Assembly: GCA_003116975.1 (NCBI GenBank)
Contig: BGKB01000512.1
Location: 62,001 to 126,000 of the forward strand
Direction of reading: 5' to 3'
Source: Aurantiochytrium sp. KH105
Taxonomy: Eukaryota > Sar > Bigyra > Thraustochytrida > Thraustochytriidae
DNA: 64,000 nucleotides
Shown in pieces: positions 54,318 through 64,000 of this stretch. The notes beneath the pieces are model-generated. The model was not told the DNA's origin. It did no database searches and saw only the letters and a program-made list of their open reading frames with translations. The stretch's first letter is position 1, and each line of letters opens with the position of its first letter. Made by a program: the position numbers and the translations under genes.

Positions 54318-56093
54318 ATGCAGAGCGCGGTGGCAAGGCTCACGGCCAGACACGCAACGCCAGCGACGGCGGGCCCGGCACGCCTTGCGGCGAGCACGAT
54401 ACCGCTCCGGCAGAGCTCGGGGCGCGCGGGAGCCCAGAGCGCGCGCAGGCTGCGGCACCTGCGAACGATCCTCTTGGCGCCCTTGTCCGCGGTCTGCGTG
54501 CGCGCGGCGTCAACGACGGCGGCGGCGGCGACGGCGACGACGACGACCACCTGCGCTGCGCAAATGGAGCCCATGGAGGCGGCGAGCTGGAACGTGGCCG
54601 CCATCAACAACAACCCGTTCGAGTACTGGATCTCGTACGATGACGACGCGTACAATGGCATGATGGAGGACGTCCAGCGCTTCATTGAGGCCCCTGGCGA
54701 CGACGACGTGCCCGTGTCGGAAGTGATCAACGATGGTATGGTCGGCGAGCTCATGGAGCTCATGAAGGCCTATGGCTGGACTGACCTGGACGCTGTCGAG
54801 GCCAAGTGGAACAATGAATTTCGCGACCGCAAAATCGTGTCGGGCTTTCTCAAGGACAAGGAAATTGGCAACAAGCGCCTGGCATCCATGCTGGATCGCG
54901 TCACCAATACCATCAATTTGGCCGATGGCTCGCAGGCGTACCGTCCAACACCCATCAACTGCTACCAGGACACCTTTTCATCGTTTGCAGACTGGTGGGC
55001 CCACTGGAAGACATTCATGTTCAAGGATAAGCTGCGCGTGCGACTCAAGGGCAAGGAAGTCGAAGTCCTCCCTGCGGACCTCTTGCTCCCCATCAAGCGC
55101 TCCAAGTACCCGGCCATCACACCGGAGGAAGAGGCCATGAGCTTGCCGCTTCAGACGATTTGTGCAGCCGCCTTTGACGGCATTCTCGTGCATATGCTCA
55201 ACAAGGTGGCCGGACAGGAAACGTGGCAAGACCTGCGCAAGCAGCTGAGCAATGCGCTTAATCGGCAAAAGAACGTGCGTACGCTTCAAGTGCTTGACGA
55301 GACATACGGAAGCGCAGATGTCATCTTTCTGCAAGAGGTCGCAGGGGCCTTTATCACGAGTCTTGAGCAGCATCCTTCCCTTTCTCAGCGCTATTCAGTC
55401 CTCGCGCCCGTCACCTCGGGGAAGCGCGATCAGCTTTCGGTGATTTTGGTCAAGAAGGGTGTCTTTGATGCGAGTACGGCCAAGGATGTCACAGATGCCG
55501 TCGCTGCCAAGTTTCCCAGTGATGTGGATGTGCCCGTTGCCGAGGGCGATCTTGCTGCCTTTCTTGTGGCGAGTGGCTCTGGCACAGACACCCGCTCCTT
55601 TTTGCTGGCTTCTTTCCATGGCGACACCAACGGTCTTGCGACGATTCCCGTTGTCAAGGCCGTGACAGACTACGTCAAGGAGGACCTGGAGAGCGGAATT
55701 CCACTTCTCTTTGGTCTCGATGCCAACACGTATGAAGAGGGCAAGCCGGGCAAGACCCAGGACGTCTTAGAATTTGGCAAATTCTTTGTTGAGCAAGGCC
55801 TCACTTCGACGTGGGGAGACGTGCCTCGACCCACGGAATACACTACGTTTAACGCGCGCACGTTCTTGCAGCCACAGCTTAACAAGGCTGTGACCAAGGA
55901 GGAAGTGCGCGCCAAGGGCGATGTCAACCCCAAGGACTTTATCCTCTTTTACAAGGACCAGATGGAGGCTTCTACTCCGACGGTCAAGGACAACACGGGA
56001 GATCGCACCTTTGTAGAGGCTGTTTTCCCCACTCTTACTTTTCCATCGGACCACGCCGTCATCTCGGCCAAGGTCAAACTTTTGGACGCCTAA
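54318..56093 (+). CDS. endonuclease/exonuclease/phosphatase (EEP)-fold protein with large insertion, probable mitochondrial presequence
   Basis: 591 aa from ATG 54318. Residues 1-80 are rich in Arg, Ala, Ser and Thr with no acids (ARLTARHATPATAGPARLAAS), as in a mitochondrial presequence; an alternative start is M83 (MEPMEAASWNV). EEP motifs follow in order: SWNVAAINNNPFEYW (first strand and Asn, near 90), IFLQEV (metal-binding Glu near 340), FGLDANTYE (GDxN-like, near 467), NPKDFILFYKD (near 540) and FPSDHAVISAKV (terminal SDH near 577). About 240 residues are inserted between the first two motifs, holding acidic helices and a Trp-rich segment. The EEP family cleaves phosphodiesters in nucleic acids, inositol phosphates or lipids; the substrate is not decided here. 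Confidence 0.8.
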   Translation: MQSAVARLTARHATPATAGPARLAASTIPLRQSSGRAGAQSARRLRHLRTILLAPLSAVCVRAASTTAAAATATTTTTCAAQMEPMEAASWNVAAINNNPFEYWISYDDDAYNGMMEDVQRFIEAPGDDDVPVSEVINDGMVGELMELMKAYGWTDLDAVEAKWNNEFRDRKIVSGFLKDKEIGNKRLASMLDRVTNTINLADGSQAYRPTPINCYQDTFSSFADWWAHWKTFMFKDKLRVRLKGKEVEVLPADLLLPIKRSKYPAITPEEEAMSLPLQTICAAAFDGILVHMLNKVAGQETWQDLRKQLSNALNRQKNVRTLQVLDETYGSADVIFLQEVAGAFITSLEQHPSLSQRYSVLAPVTSGKRDQLSVILVKKGVFDASTAKDVTDAVAAKFPSDVDVPVAEGDLAAFLVASGSGTDTRSFLLASFHGDTNGLATIPVVKAVTDYVKEDLESGIPLLFGLDANTYEEGKPGKTQDVLEFGKFFVEQGLTSTWGDVPRPTEYTTFNARTFLQPQLNKAVTKEEVRAKGDVNPKDFILFYKDQMEASTPTVKDNTGDRTFVEAVFPTLTFPSDHAVISAKVKLLDA

Positions 56094-57021
56094 ATAACTT
56101 CATACCTTTTTTTTGGTGGGGAAATGGTGAGAATGTCTCGATCATAGCAAGAAGAGCTCATGAATCCAGTCGTATGGTCGACCTAATGTTGACGCTCGAC
56201 ATGTGACCTGTGTTACGTAAAGAGATGAGATGATTGGTGGAATGCTCGATCGCGCTCAGGGAGCTATGAAACCAACAGATCAAACATGATTTGAGGGAGA
56301 CGAGAGGTTCTTCAGAAAAGACGATCATCAAAAAGGCGTTTTGCACATTAATTCGCGGCCTCGTGTTAGCTATGGCGTTTAATCTGTGTTCTCTGTCGGT
56401 TCCACGGTGATTAAAAGAGGAACTCTCGGTTCAATAGCTTGTCTATTTTCAACACGATCGGAGATTTTCGAGGATCTACGTGAGGCGATGTACTTTGGAT
56501 AGGTGATCCCTTGGAATACCTGCTATGATATGGCCCAGCTTTGGGCATTATGGACAGAGGACGAAAGACGCACAAACCAAATGCACAGTTTCCTTCATTT
56601 TTTTATAATGGCGTCCTCCACCGCAAAGTTCGATATAGTGTAGGACAAGTCTTGACAGAAGTAAAAAAAAACGAAAGCAAGAGTACACACTAGCTTCGCA
56701 TGGGTCTTTATGAAGAGATTCTGCAAAGAACGCAGTTCCATTGCGCGGAGAGTGATTTGTTGCTAAAAATGAGCTTTTCTTTGCAGTATAGAATCTGCAA
56801 GAACCCTTTCCCTTTGACAAGGCTTGATTTACGTACGTGTGCCCCTCGTTTGTACGGGCAAGTGAGCTTTGTCTGAAATTCACTTGCAAACGCACGTGCG
56901 CTGCAAGCAAGACTAACCAATAATTGTAATATAAAATCAAGCAAGAGATCGTTTGACTGGACAAATTGTGTTCAAGGCTAGCTAAACATGACAGTTGCAG
57001 AGCATGTTGTGAGCTTTTATA
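56094..57021. other. 928 bp convergent intergenic region, AT-richer
   Basis: Lies between the EEP gene (+) and a dioxygenase (-). It is less GC-rich than the rest of the window. Small ORFs on the minus strand (for example 56548-56964) lack protein-like composition. No RNA gene recognised. Confidence 0.4.
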
Positions 57022-58080
57022 TTAGCGCACGAGCATGAGGGCAACGAAGGCACCAATGAAGGAAGCCTGCACCGAGGAGGCGCTTGAGGGTGCATTGGTA
57101 GGCCACATGGTCGGGCTGCCCGTCCCCGAGGAGGTCGTGGGCTGAGGGGTGGTGTTATCACCCGGGAAGCTGCCATCACCCGGACCACCACTAAAGTTAC
57201 CGCCAGGGCCACCCATGTCTCCGCCAGAGGGACCGCCGCTGCCACCACCAGTGGAGCCGCCGTCGGAAGTCTCGTCGGTCTCGAAGCTCTCAACGCCGAC
57301 CGTGACGGTGCCAAAGACGCCCTCGGTGATGTCCTCGCCTGCGTACAATGCCGTAAGGTTCATGAGGCCATAATCGCCGTCCTGGTTTGAGTAAATGCTA
57401 TCTTCGGCAAGAGTCATGACCGTGGCGGTGTTGTTCTCGTAGTACCAGGTCGAGTGAATTGTTTCGCGTTCCTCGTCCGGGAAAAAGAGCTGGCCAACGT
57501 GCGAAACGGTGCCGCCAGTGTACGACTCTCCGCCATCTGTCTCGGTGATGTTGAAATGCACTCGAACGTGAATGTGAGTGACGCGACCTTCGTACCAGCC
57601 CGGGAAGACGGTGCTGATCTTGACAACACCAGAAGCGTTCGTGTACTGAATACCGCGCAGAAAGGTCGAGTTGTCCGTGGCGGTGCCTGTGTTGGTGCTC
57701 TGCTCGTAAAAGTGCGAGTAGATGCCGTCTGCATCGCAGTGCCAGAATTCCACGGCCGCGCCTTCAATTTCTTCGCACGTGGTGGAATTCACAACGGTAA
57801 GCTCGATCTCAAAGGGAACGCCCAGCTTGTCTTCTGTGATGTTCTCCCGAATGGGCGCCTCGTCCCAGACGTAAGGGCCCTCGGTTGTTTCCGGGTCCAG
57901 AGGGCAGACCTCGTCGAGCGCGCGGCCTTTAGCAAGGCAAGCCTCCGAGAGCCTGCGTCCATGCGCGTTCACGCGCTCAAAGTTTGGGATGGCCGCCGAC
58001 CAGTGACCCTTGGGCGCGTCGTGCGCCTCGGCCGTCACGGCCAAGACGGCGAGCGCCAGTGCTGCTGCGAAGCCCTTCAT
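57022..58080 (-). CDS. secreted, probably GPI-anchored intradiol ring-cleavage dioxygenase, copy 1
   Basis: 352 aa from ATG 58080 with a signal peptide (MKGFAAALALAVLAVTAEA). The core includes ETTEGPYVWDEAPIREN, then HCDADGIYSHF (first Tyr ligand, Y121), then PGWYEGRVTHIHVRVHF (second Tyr Y163, His H169 and H171). These give the Tyr-Tyr-His-His set for non-haem Fe(III) in catechol or protocatechuate 3,4-type dioxygenases. Multiple N-glycosylation sequons lie in the core. A Gly/Ser/Pro-rich tail (about 265-330) ends in a hydrophobic SFIGAFVALMLVR segment, a GPI-attachment pattern. Expected to cleave catechol-like aromatics outside the cell. It is paralogous to the gene at 61237-62178, same strand. 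Confidence 0.9.
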   Translation of the reverse strand: MKGFAAALALAVLAVTAEAHDAPKGHWSAAIPNFERVNAHGRRLSEACLAKGRALDEVCPLDPETTEGPYVWDEAPIRENITEDKLGVPFEIELTVVNSTTCEEIEGAAVEFWHCDADGIYSHFYEQSTNTGTATDNSTFLRGIQYTNASGVVKISTVFPGWYEGRVTHIHVRVHFNITETDGGESYTGGTVSHVGQLFFPDEERETIHSTWYYENNTATVMTLAEDSIYSNQDGDYGLMNLTALYAGEDITEGVFGTVTVGVESFETDETSDGGSTGGGSGGPSGGDMGGPGGNFSGGPGDGSFPGDNTTPQPTTSSGTGSPTMWPTNAPSSASSVQASFIGAFVALMLVR

Positions 58081-59093
58081 CCTTGCTTTTCTCTTGGTCT
58101 TGTATCTCCCTTCTTCCTTGCTTTCTTTCTTGCTTGCTTGCTCGCAGTCGCCTCCGTTTCGGGTTTGCTTGCCCCGCCTCGGCTCGCAATCAGGCCGATA
58201 GGCTGGCAATCAGGCAGCTAGGCTGGCAGGCGCCATCTTGCCAGTGAGCATCTGCCTCGGTCGGTGCTCGAGTCAGCGGCGGCGGTGGTGTGGCCAGCTG
58301 GGTGCTTCTACTGACAAGTAGTAACAAGTGAGCGACGGCAAACGAAAAGAAACGAATTCCCCTCGCGGCTCCCACCTGGCTGACCAGGTGGCTGGCCGGC
58401 TTGGCTGGCTGACTGGCCGCTCCGCTCCGCCGCTCCTACTCTGCTCCGCTCCCAGAAGCCGGACCGCGACGCCGGGTCGGCTGGGTCACGCGCCGCTCCC
58501 ACGACTCAGCGCCGTCGCGTTCTCGCAAGCACGCACGCAGGGCGCGCAAGGCCCGGCGCGAGCAGAAAGGCTCACTCACCCAAGGAGCGCGAGCTCAGGC
58601 GTGCCGAAGAAGGCGGGTCTCGCTGCATCCGTGGACGAAGAGAGGGAGCAGAAAGCGAAGGAGGAGACGCGAGTCTTCCTTCCACTCCCACCCGGCCAGC
58701 CGCCTTTCTCGAGGCTCTCTCTCTCCCTTCGCCTTGGCCTTGGCCTTCGCCGCTCCGCCGCCCGCTCCCCGCCGCCGCCGCCGCCGCCGCCGCCTCCTCG
58801 AGCGCGAAGAAAACGCGGGCGCGACGGCGAGCGAGCGGCAGGACTCCGGAGGGGGCGACCGGGAAATCCCGGTCACGGTCCTCGCTGTTTCGCTTCTATC
58901 TTTACACTCTGCCTGTTACGCGCGGGGTGGGGCGGCAGCGTTCAGAGCTGCGGCCCAGGCCTCCGGCGAGACCTCCGGCGCAGCGCGGCCTCCGGCGCGG
59001 CGCGGCCCGGCCCGGCCCTCCCCGCGCCGGCGCGGCGGCCGCGCCCGGGCACGACGCGCCCAAACCCAAGGCGCGCGCGCGTGCGCTCGCAGA

Positions 59094-59125
<32 letters not shown>

Positions 59126-61236
59126 ATCGCTCGGAGACCCGGCATCGATGATCTATCTATCTGCGCCGCGCGGTCGGAGCAGCGCCCCCCGGCTGCGGGG
59201 GGCGCCGGACCGCTGTGGGGGTGGGTCCCAAGTACCGGGAGCGGGGCCGACCCAGCAGCGCTGCGGCGAGGAGGCGAGAGCGCGCGGGCAAAGCGCCGCA
59301 GCCGGCGGCAGGCCTTGGTGGGAGGAGGAGGAGGAGGGTGGGAAGAAGATGGCCGGTGGAGAGGAGAGACTTTGGCAGGTCTCGAGACCGTGGCGGCGGT
59401 CGAAGACGCGGGTGAGTGAGATTAGTCGATCGATCACCTGGCTGGCGAAAGCAACAAGCTGGCTGAGCGAATTGGCTCGCGAGCCTTTTTCGCCTCGGGG
59501 AGCTGGAGTGAGTAGGTAGAGGATGGACGGAGACGAACTTCCTTCGTGCGTGCGTGGGTGAGTGTCGACTCGACGACCTTTCGCGTGATCTCGCTGCTTT
59601 GAGGTAGGTTTGGATAACAAGGACGAGAACTTGAAAGAATTTGGACGTGAGAGACCTGGCGGACTCGTGATTGTCCGTGCGGCGCGAGAGATGCGGAACG
59701 CAGAGCAGGTAGGATGGGCGGAGGTCGTCACATCCATCATGTCACATCACGTCATCTCGCGAGCCTTGCCTCGCCCCGCCTCACCTCGCCTCATCGCACC
59801 TCACATAATGGACCTGGCCGTTGATCAATCACTTAGCATCATGGCTGCCAGACTCAGAAAACCTGAGATCGCAAGGCGACTGACTGCTCGATCGATACTA
59901 GTCAAGGTCACGCGAGGAGCGAGTGGGGAATGCGAGAACTGCGATTCAGAGCGCAGGTGGCCTGCAAGTGGCGGGTCACCGCCCGCCCCACCCTCCCTCC
60001 CGTCCCTCCTCTTCCCGAGTATCCTGAGGAGTCTACACCATGAGAAATAGACATGCCCGGCCTGCCACCAAACCAATCAGTCGGCGCAGGCGCGAGGGGC
60101 GGAGCTGTAACGTGGAGGCAGGGGGGGCGAAGAAGGCCTCGAGACACATTTCACCTTGTTCCGCCTCGTTATCATCCATTTTCTTGCCGTGCAAGCCTTG
60201 CGCGAAAACTCAAGCCGGTGATGATGATCGCATCGTCCTGCACATTGACTTGACAAGGAAGTAAACTTCACGATGAAGCCGCCGCCTTGCCCCCTTGTCC
60301 CTCTTTTTGAAGCTACCCATCCTCATCACGAGCAAATATGATCACTGCCATGCGTCATCGTCGCTCAAATTTTTCCCAGAAATGGCGCCAAGAACCTTGC
60401 TCGCTTTGCAGACAAAAAACCTTGCTCGTTTTGCAATAAAAAACTGGGATCAGGACCGAGCTCTCTCCATGTCCCTGTGAGCTGGTGGCTGTTGCAAGCC
60501 GAGCCGCCCGGCCGAAGCCAGCAACGGTGCGAGGGAAAAATGGCACTACGTGCGGCTGAATGATAAGGCCACGGTTTCGTGGACCGAGAGGGCCAGATAA
60601 GAGGAGTCAGAGTCAAACAGCCGCGAGAATCCGTAGCTGCCATAGCATCATCGACTGCTTGGAAGAAAGGCGCCACCGTAAGTGCCAAATACGTGACACT
60701 CGCAGTCAGTGCCTCACCTGGAGCTGATCATCTACCTGGGCGTCATCATGGCCGCTGTCACGTCGGAGTTGTTCAACGGCTTCGAAACCGGAGGTCAATG
60801 CTTGAAATGACTCGCGCAGCTGCCACAAGTCGTGCGCATGGCCGCAGATGCCTCGCGGAGCTCAAGGGAAGCAAAGGAGTCACCTGCTTTAAGCCAAGAA
60901 CGAGAGCAACACGAAAGGAGCTAGCACTAATGATGACAGGAGAAGCAAAACATTTTTATATAATCAAACTAGGCGACCCTTGTTTGGACGCGACGGACTT
61001 TGACGGACTTTGACGGATTTAGACGGACTTTGTCAGGCCGGCTTGCTCGCGTGTGTTTAGTCGATGATCCTTGTCAGAACAAGCCAATCTTGATGATGGA
61101 TGGATGGATGGCTGTTGACCTTCCCATGAATGGCTTTCCTTGTTTGGACTGCTAAAAATGAAGTTCGTCAATTTTCGGAATTGACTAAAAGTGGGATGGC
61201 ACAGCCGAGAAAGTCTGCATTGATTGTTGCGCTCAC
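58081..61236. other. 3.2 kb gene-poor region between the two dioxygenases
   Basis: Very GC-rich to about 59600, with CCG repeats (58763-58796), a GCGTC array (about 59097-59129) and GGAGGAGGAGGAGG (59320-59336). It then becomes mixed, with CCTCGCCTCACCTCGCCTCA words (59768-59795), a GACGGACTTT array (60992-61031) and ATGGATGG repeats (61096-61108). Frames are long because of GC bias and none is protein-like. No RNA gene recognised. Confidence 0.5.
60992..61031 (+). repeat. 10-base tandem repeat GACGGACTTT, four units
   Basis: Four consecutive decamers; the third is varied (GACGGATTTA). It lies in gene-free DNA 3' of dioxygenase copy 2. Confidence 0.85.
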
Positions 61237-62178
61237 TCACATGGTGAGCCAAGAGGACACGAGCAGCATAACCGTGGTAATGAGCGCGAAAGCAGAAGTT
61301 GTGAGACGGCTGGACGAAGAGGGACGAGCCGTGGCAGGAGCCGGGGTTGTGGTGATGGCCGTGTCGCTGTCAATGCCAACCGTCACGTAACCCACGACGC
61401 CAGACAGAATACCCTCGCCCTCATTCATTTCCGCAATCGTCATGAGCCCATACGTGCCGCCCTGGTTGCTATAAATGTTGTCCGAAGCAAGCGAGGTCTT
61501 TGAAACCGTATTGTCCGCATAGGCATCATCCGTGGCAAGCTCCTCCACAACATCATCCGCAAAAAAGAGCTGCCCCACGTGCGTCACTGTTCCGCCCGTG
61601 TAGCTCTCGCCATCTTCGGCCGCAACGATGTTAAAGTGTACGCGAATGTGAACGTGCGTCGTGCGGCCTCGATACCATCCAGGGAAGATCGAGTTCATGA
61701 CCGCGGTACCCGTCGAGTTCGTGTACTGAATGCCGCGCAAAAAGGTCGAATCATCCGTCGCGCTTCCTGAATTTGTGCTCTGCGCGATAAAGTGCGAGTA
61801 GATGCCGTCTGCGTCGCAGTGCCAGAATTCGACGGCAGCGTTGGCGACGGTCTCGCACGAAGAAGAGTTGACCACCGTCACCTGCATCTGAAAGGGCACG
61901 CCGTCTCTGTCCTCGGTCATGTCGGCGCGGATGGGCGCCTCGTCCCACACATAGGGGCCTTCGGTCACCTCTGGGTCAAGCGGGCAGACCTCGTCGAGCG
62001 TGCGGCCTTTTGCCAAGCAGGCTTGAGACAGCTTGCGGCCGTGTCGCTCGAGACGCTCAAAGTCGGGCACCTTGGCGGCCCAGTGGCCCTTGGGCACATC
62101 GTGGCCGTGCGTCGGGGTCGTCGCCACTACGGCCACGAGCGCGGCCGCCCATGCCAGTTTCGTGCTGACCGCGATCAT
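61237..62178 (-). CDS. secreted, probably GPI-anchored intradiol ring-cleavage dioxygenase, copy 2
   Basis: 313 aa from ATG 62178 with signal peptide (MIAVSTKLAWAAALVAVVATTPTHG). Close paralogue of the gene at 57022-58080: EVTEGPYVWDEAPIRAD, HCDADGIYSHF and PGWYRGRTTHVHIRVHF keep the Tyr-Tyr-His-His iron set; both copies also share the GHW opening and the ACLAKGR segment. The Gly-rich tail of copy 1 is replaced by a short TTTPAPATARPSSSS linker, ending in a hydrophobic FALITTVMLLVSSWL segment, again GPI-like. Same strand, about 3.2 kb apart, so a dispersed tandem duplicate. An upstream in-frame ATG at 62226 would spoil the signal peptide and is not preferred. Confidence 0.9.
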   Translation of the reverse strand: MIAVSTKLAWAAALVAVVATTPTHGHDVPKGHWAAKVPDFERLERHGRKLSQACLAKGRTLDEVCPLDPEVTEGPYVWDEAPIRADMTEDRDGVPFQMQVTVVNSSSCETVANAAVEFWHCDADGIYSHFIAQSTNSGSATDDSTFLRGIQYTNSTGTAVMNSIFPGWYRGRTTHVHIRVHFNIVAAEDGESYTGGTVTHVGQLFFADDVVEELATDDAYADNTVSKTSLASDNIYSNQGGTYGLMTIAEMNEGEGILSGVVGYVTVGIDSDTAITTTPAPATARPSSSSRLTTSAFALITTVMLLVSSWLTM

Positions 62179-62512
62179 CTTGGGAGAAAGAGACCAACGA
62201 GAGATGCTGAAAGTGGTCCGCTCCACGCGATGCCTGCACGTGCTCGCTGTACGCGCGCTGCGAAGCTGAGCAAGGGGCGGGGAGGACTTCGAGCGCGGAG
62301 GCGGGCAGCCCGAGGCGGGGGGCGAGGGGGATTGAGAACTGCCGGCACGTCGCGTGGCGCCTGAGCGATCGATGGGCTAGGGTTTGAGAGGGTGCAGAGT
62401 ACCACTCCAACCCTGCCTTGAACCCTGGAGAGGAGCACCCCAGCGAGGGATGTAGACACGCGCCAGTGGCCCTGACGGGTGGGTGCATACTGACTTTATT
62501 CTAATGTAATGA
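62179..62512. other. intergenic, 334 bp
   Basis: Region 5' of dioxygenase copy 2 and 3' of the bestrophin-like gene. GC-rich near the dioxygenase, with a TTTATTCTAATGTAATG stretch near 62494-62510. Nothing else. Confidence 0.35.
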
Positions 62513-63984
62513 TCACCTTGGCTTGGCACGAGAGACCTGGAGCTCGGGCGCATGCCGTGCCACGGTTAGGTCTGCGTCTTCATTTTTATGCAAATGCGAA
62601 TGCGTGGCTTCCGCGTGCTGGTAGTGCAGAAAAAGACCTTGGATGCAAGAGGCGAACTCGAGCTCAAGCTTGATGGAGTCAAAGCCACCACCCACAAAGC
62701 AGTCCTCGAGAATACGCTGCGAATTAATGAGGCCGTGCAGGACGGTAAAGACGAAAATGGCCAACAGGGCTGCGTACACATACGTGGTCTCGTAATCCTC
62801 TGTTGTTGTCTGGAGCGAAGCAACCCAGCCAAAGTAAGGCCAGATGATCCATGGCATGAGAAAAATGTACACGCGACCGAAAGATCGAATGCTTTGCGGG
62901 GTGCGGTACGACTTGGACACACGGAGCTCCTCGATGCGCTGCTGATGATACCAGTGGTATTGATGCAAGCGTGAGGCTTCGCCCGAGGGAAATCCCGCAC
63001 GCTTCATGATTTCGGCATGGTGAGAAATTTTGCTAAACACCTTGTTAAAGTTCTTGACAAGGTCGTTCTGCAAGGCGTGTACGCGTTTTGTCTCCTTGCG
63101 GTAATTGGGAAAAACTTGGTGTCGGCCGTGGCCGACTGTCGGCATGGAAAGGTATTTAAAGGCAAGCTGTACGAGCTCAATGTGGTCTTCCAAGACACGC
63201 TTGTTGAAGCCATTGGGAAGACAGCAGCGACCCGTCATGCGCTTTGGGTGCTCCGGATGCGGCCACTCCCACGTGAGTGTGGCGAGGCAACTTTGCATCA
63301 CGAGGGCGCGAAAGTCCGCCAGACGAAGCAGGGCGGACTCGCGCCGTGTGTACGCTAGTGTAATTGCCGATGACAAAGGCTGTGCACAAGCGGGCGAGCG
63401 AGCGAGCGAGTTAGTGATCACGTAAGTCCTTTTCTCTCTTTCTTTTTCTTTCCCCTAATGGCGAGCGAGCTGTTTGTCGAGGTAGACGTCCAGCCTTCCA
63501 TGATCCAAAGAGGAGAAAAGGAAAAACTTACAAAGATGACGGCAAAACCGAGAAAGCTAAAGTCAAGCTTGACTGCAAAAATGTAATCTGTGCCGTCGTC
63601 CATAAAGACGAGCATTCCATAGGTAGCCACAAACGTATTAATGACTACCAAAAGAGTGTCCATCGTACACGAGTGGCGGGCATAAATGGCGAGCGAAGCA
63701 AGCATATCCACCATTGCAAGGCGAAAATTGTCATAGGCTGTTCCACACAGTCCTCGAGACTCTTGGCGCCGCGCCTGCATGTCGGCCTCTTCATTGACAA
63801 GGTACTCTGAACAGGATTCAAGGCTTGGGATCTCCATGGACCGGGAGCTTAGCTCGGCCCATTCAATTTCTGTGGCGCCGTCCACGTTGCGAAGCGAGGG
63901 CATTTGAAAGATGCCACTTCTCGACGAATTCATCTTGCTCTTTCGTCGACGATGCCGCCGCTTGCTCGTGGGACTCGAGCCCAT
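62513..63984 (-). CDS. spliced bestrophin-like multipass membrane protein (start may lie upstream of window)
   Basis: Two exons, 63984-63532 and 63379-62513, joined in phase 0 across a GTAAGT...GCACAG intron, giving 439 aa. The join makes the continuous helix DFSFLGFAVIF-PLSSAITLAY followed by TRRESALLRLADFRA; neither exon alone gives this helix. An Arg-rich head is followed by two TM helices (about 105-128 and 138-160), a long cytosolic helical part, then two TM helices (FGRVYIFLMPWIIWPYFGW and TTYVYAALLAIFVFTVL) and ILEDCFVGGGFDSIKLELE, which resembles the EEPFG-type ending of bestrophin/YneE channels. The family call is moderate; a chloride channel role would follow from it. The ATG at 63984 is preceded by open frame to the window edge, so the N-terminus may be incomplete. 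Confidence 0.65.
63380..63531 (-). other. spliceosomal intron, 152 bp
   Basis: Minus-strand donor GTAAGT and acceptor TGTGCACAG, phase 0. Without removal both flanking frames end in stops or low-complexity sequence. A TCGC microsatellite lies inside. Confidence 0.75.
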
Positions 63985-64000
63985 GTCAATGCTCTCGTGG

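Noticed and set aside
58328-59519. Several overlapping + strand frames of 250-360 codons
   Set aside because: GC bias removes stops in all frames; Arg/Ala/Pro-rich, no Met-led domain, no motif.

Overview
The window is nuclear DNA from a GC-rich, gene-dense, intron-poor unicellular eukaryote. It holds 23 protein genes that I can support, plus one doubtful small-gene zone. Most genes are single uninterrupted reading frames; only one convincing coding intron (63380-63531) is seen. The gene set is eukaryotic: katanin p60, an LRRC9-type axonemal LRR protein, a YEATS reader, a three-repeat MYB, Elongin A and an LCCL seven-TM protein. There are GPI-type secreted intradiol dioxygenases, a peroxisomal PTS1 enzyme, and intergenic DNA full of microsatellites (CAG, TAGC, GAAA, CTCAT and others). 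Katanin plus LRRC9 suggest a flagellated stage. A stramenopile of the thraustochytrid/labyrinthulomycete kind fits best, but this is inference from style and gene content; no rRNA or organelle marker is present.

Layout. 1-4700 (+): 3' part of a bacterial/mitochondrial-type MutS, then a small basic protein whose architecture resembles the kinetochore protein Dsn1. 5073-9842 (-): a very large low-complexity, Tudor-like and coiled-coil protein. 10425-15944 (+): a large receptor-like protein with a cysteine-rich ectodomain, seven TM segments and intracellular LRRs. 16166-19311 (-): two tandem FSP1/AIFM2-like flavoenzymes, one ending in SKL. 20726-22210 (-): ankyrin protein. 22830-23504 (+): Elongin A-like protein. 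24174-25895 (+): katanin p60. 26168-26656 (-): CMP/guanine deaminase-fold enzyme. 27679-32577 (+): LRRC9. 32772-33668 (-): TylF-like methyltransferase. 33669-36668 appears gene-free. 36669-39107 (+): LCCL membrane protein. 39361-40863 (-): Sti1-like co-chaperone. 41187-42929 (+): TMEM8/CREST-like membrane protein. 43071-43961 (-): YEATS protein. 44380-46362 (-): ubiquitin-like/ubiquitin/TIR fusion with a CaaX end. 46363-50267: nearly 4 kb without a protein gene. 50268-53828 (+): polyQ R1R2R3 MYB. 54318-56093 (+): EEP nuclease/phosphatase-fold protein with a large insertion. 57022-58080 and 61237-62178 (-): two intradiol dioxygenases, separated by about 3 kb of gene-poor DNA. 62513-63984 (-): spliced bestrophin-like membrane protein.

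There is no operon logic: orientations alternate and most junctions are convergent (short, 140-370 bp) or divergent (longer, repeat-rich). Functional groupings are loose: genome maintenance and chromatin (MutS, Dsn1-like, YEATS, Elongin A, MYB), microtubule/cilium (katanin, LRRC9, perhaps the coiled-coil protein), redox (FSP1 pair), and surface or membrane proteins (Cys-rich receptor, LCCL, TMEM8-like, dioxygenases, bestrophin-like).

The best candidate for an undescribed system is the ubiquitin-TIR-CaaX protein at 44380-46362. It puts a near-authentic ubiquitin ending in LRGG, lacking the K48 and K63 positions, in front of a TIR domain that keeps the putative catalytic Glu, on a chain ending in a prenylation box. 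Also notable are the Cys-rich/7TM/LRR receptor, the SKL-tagged FSP1 duplicate, a tandem repeat upstream of the ankyrin gene that carries two conserved TPR-like mini-ORFs, and a 45-bp-arm hairpin at 49.4-49.6 kb.
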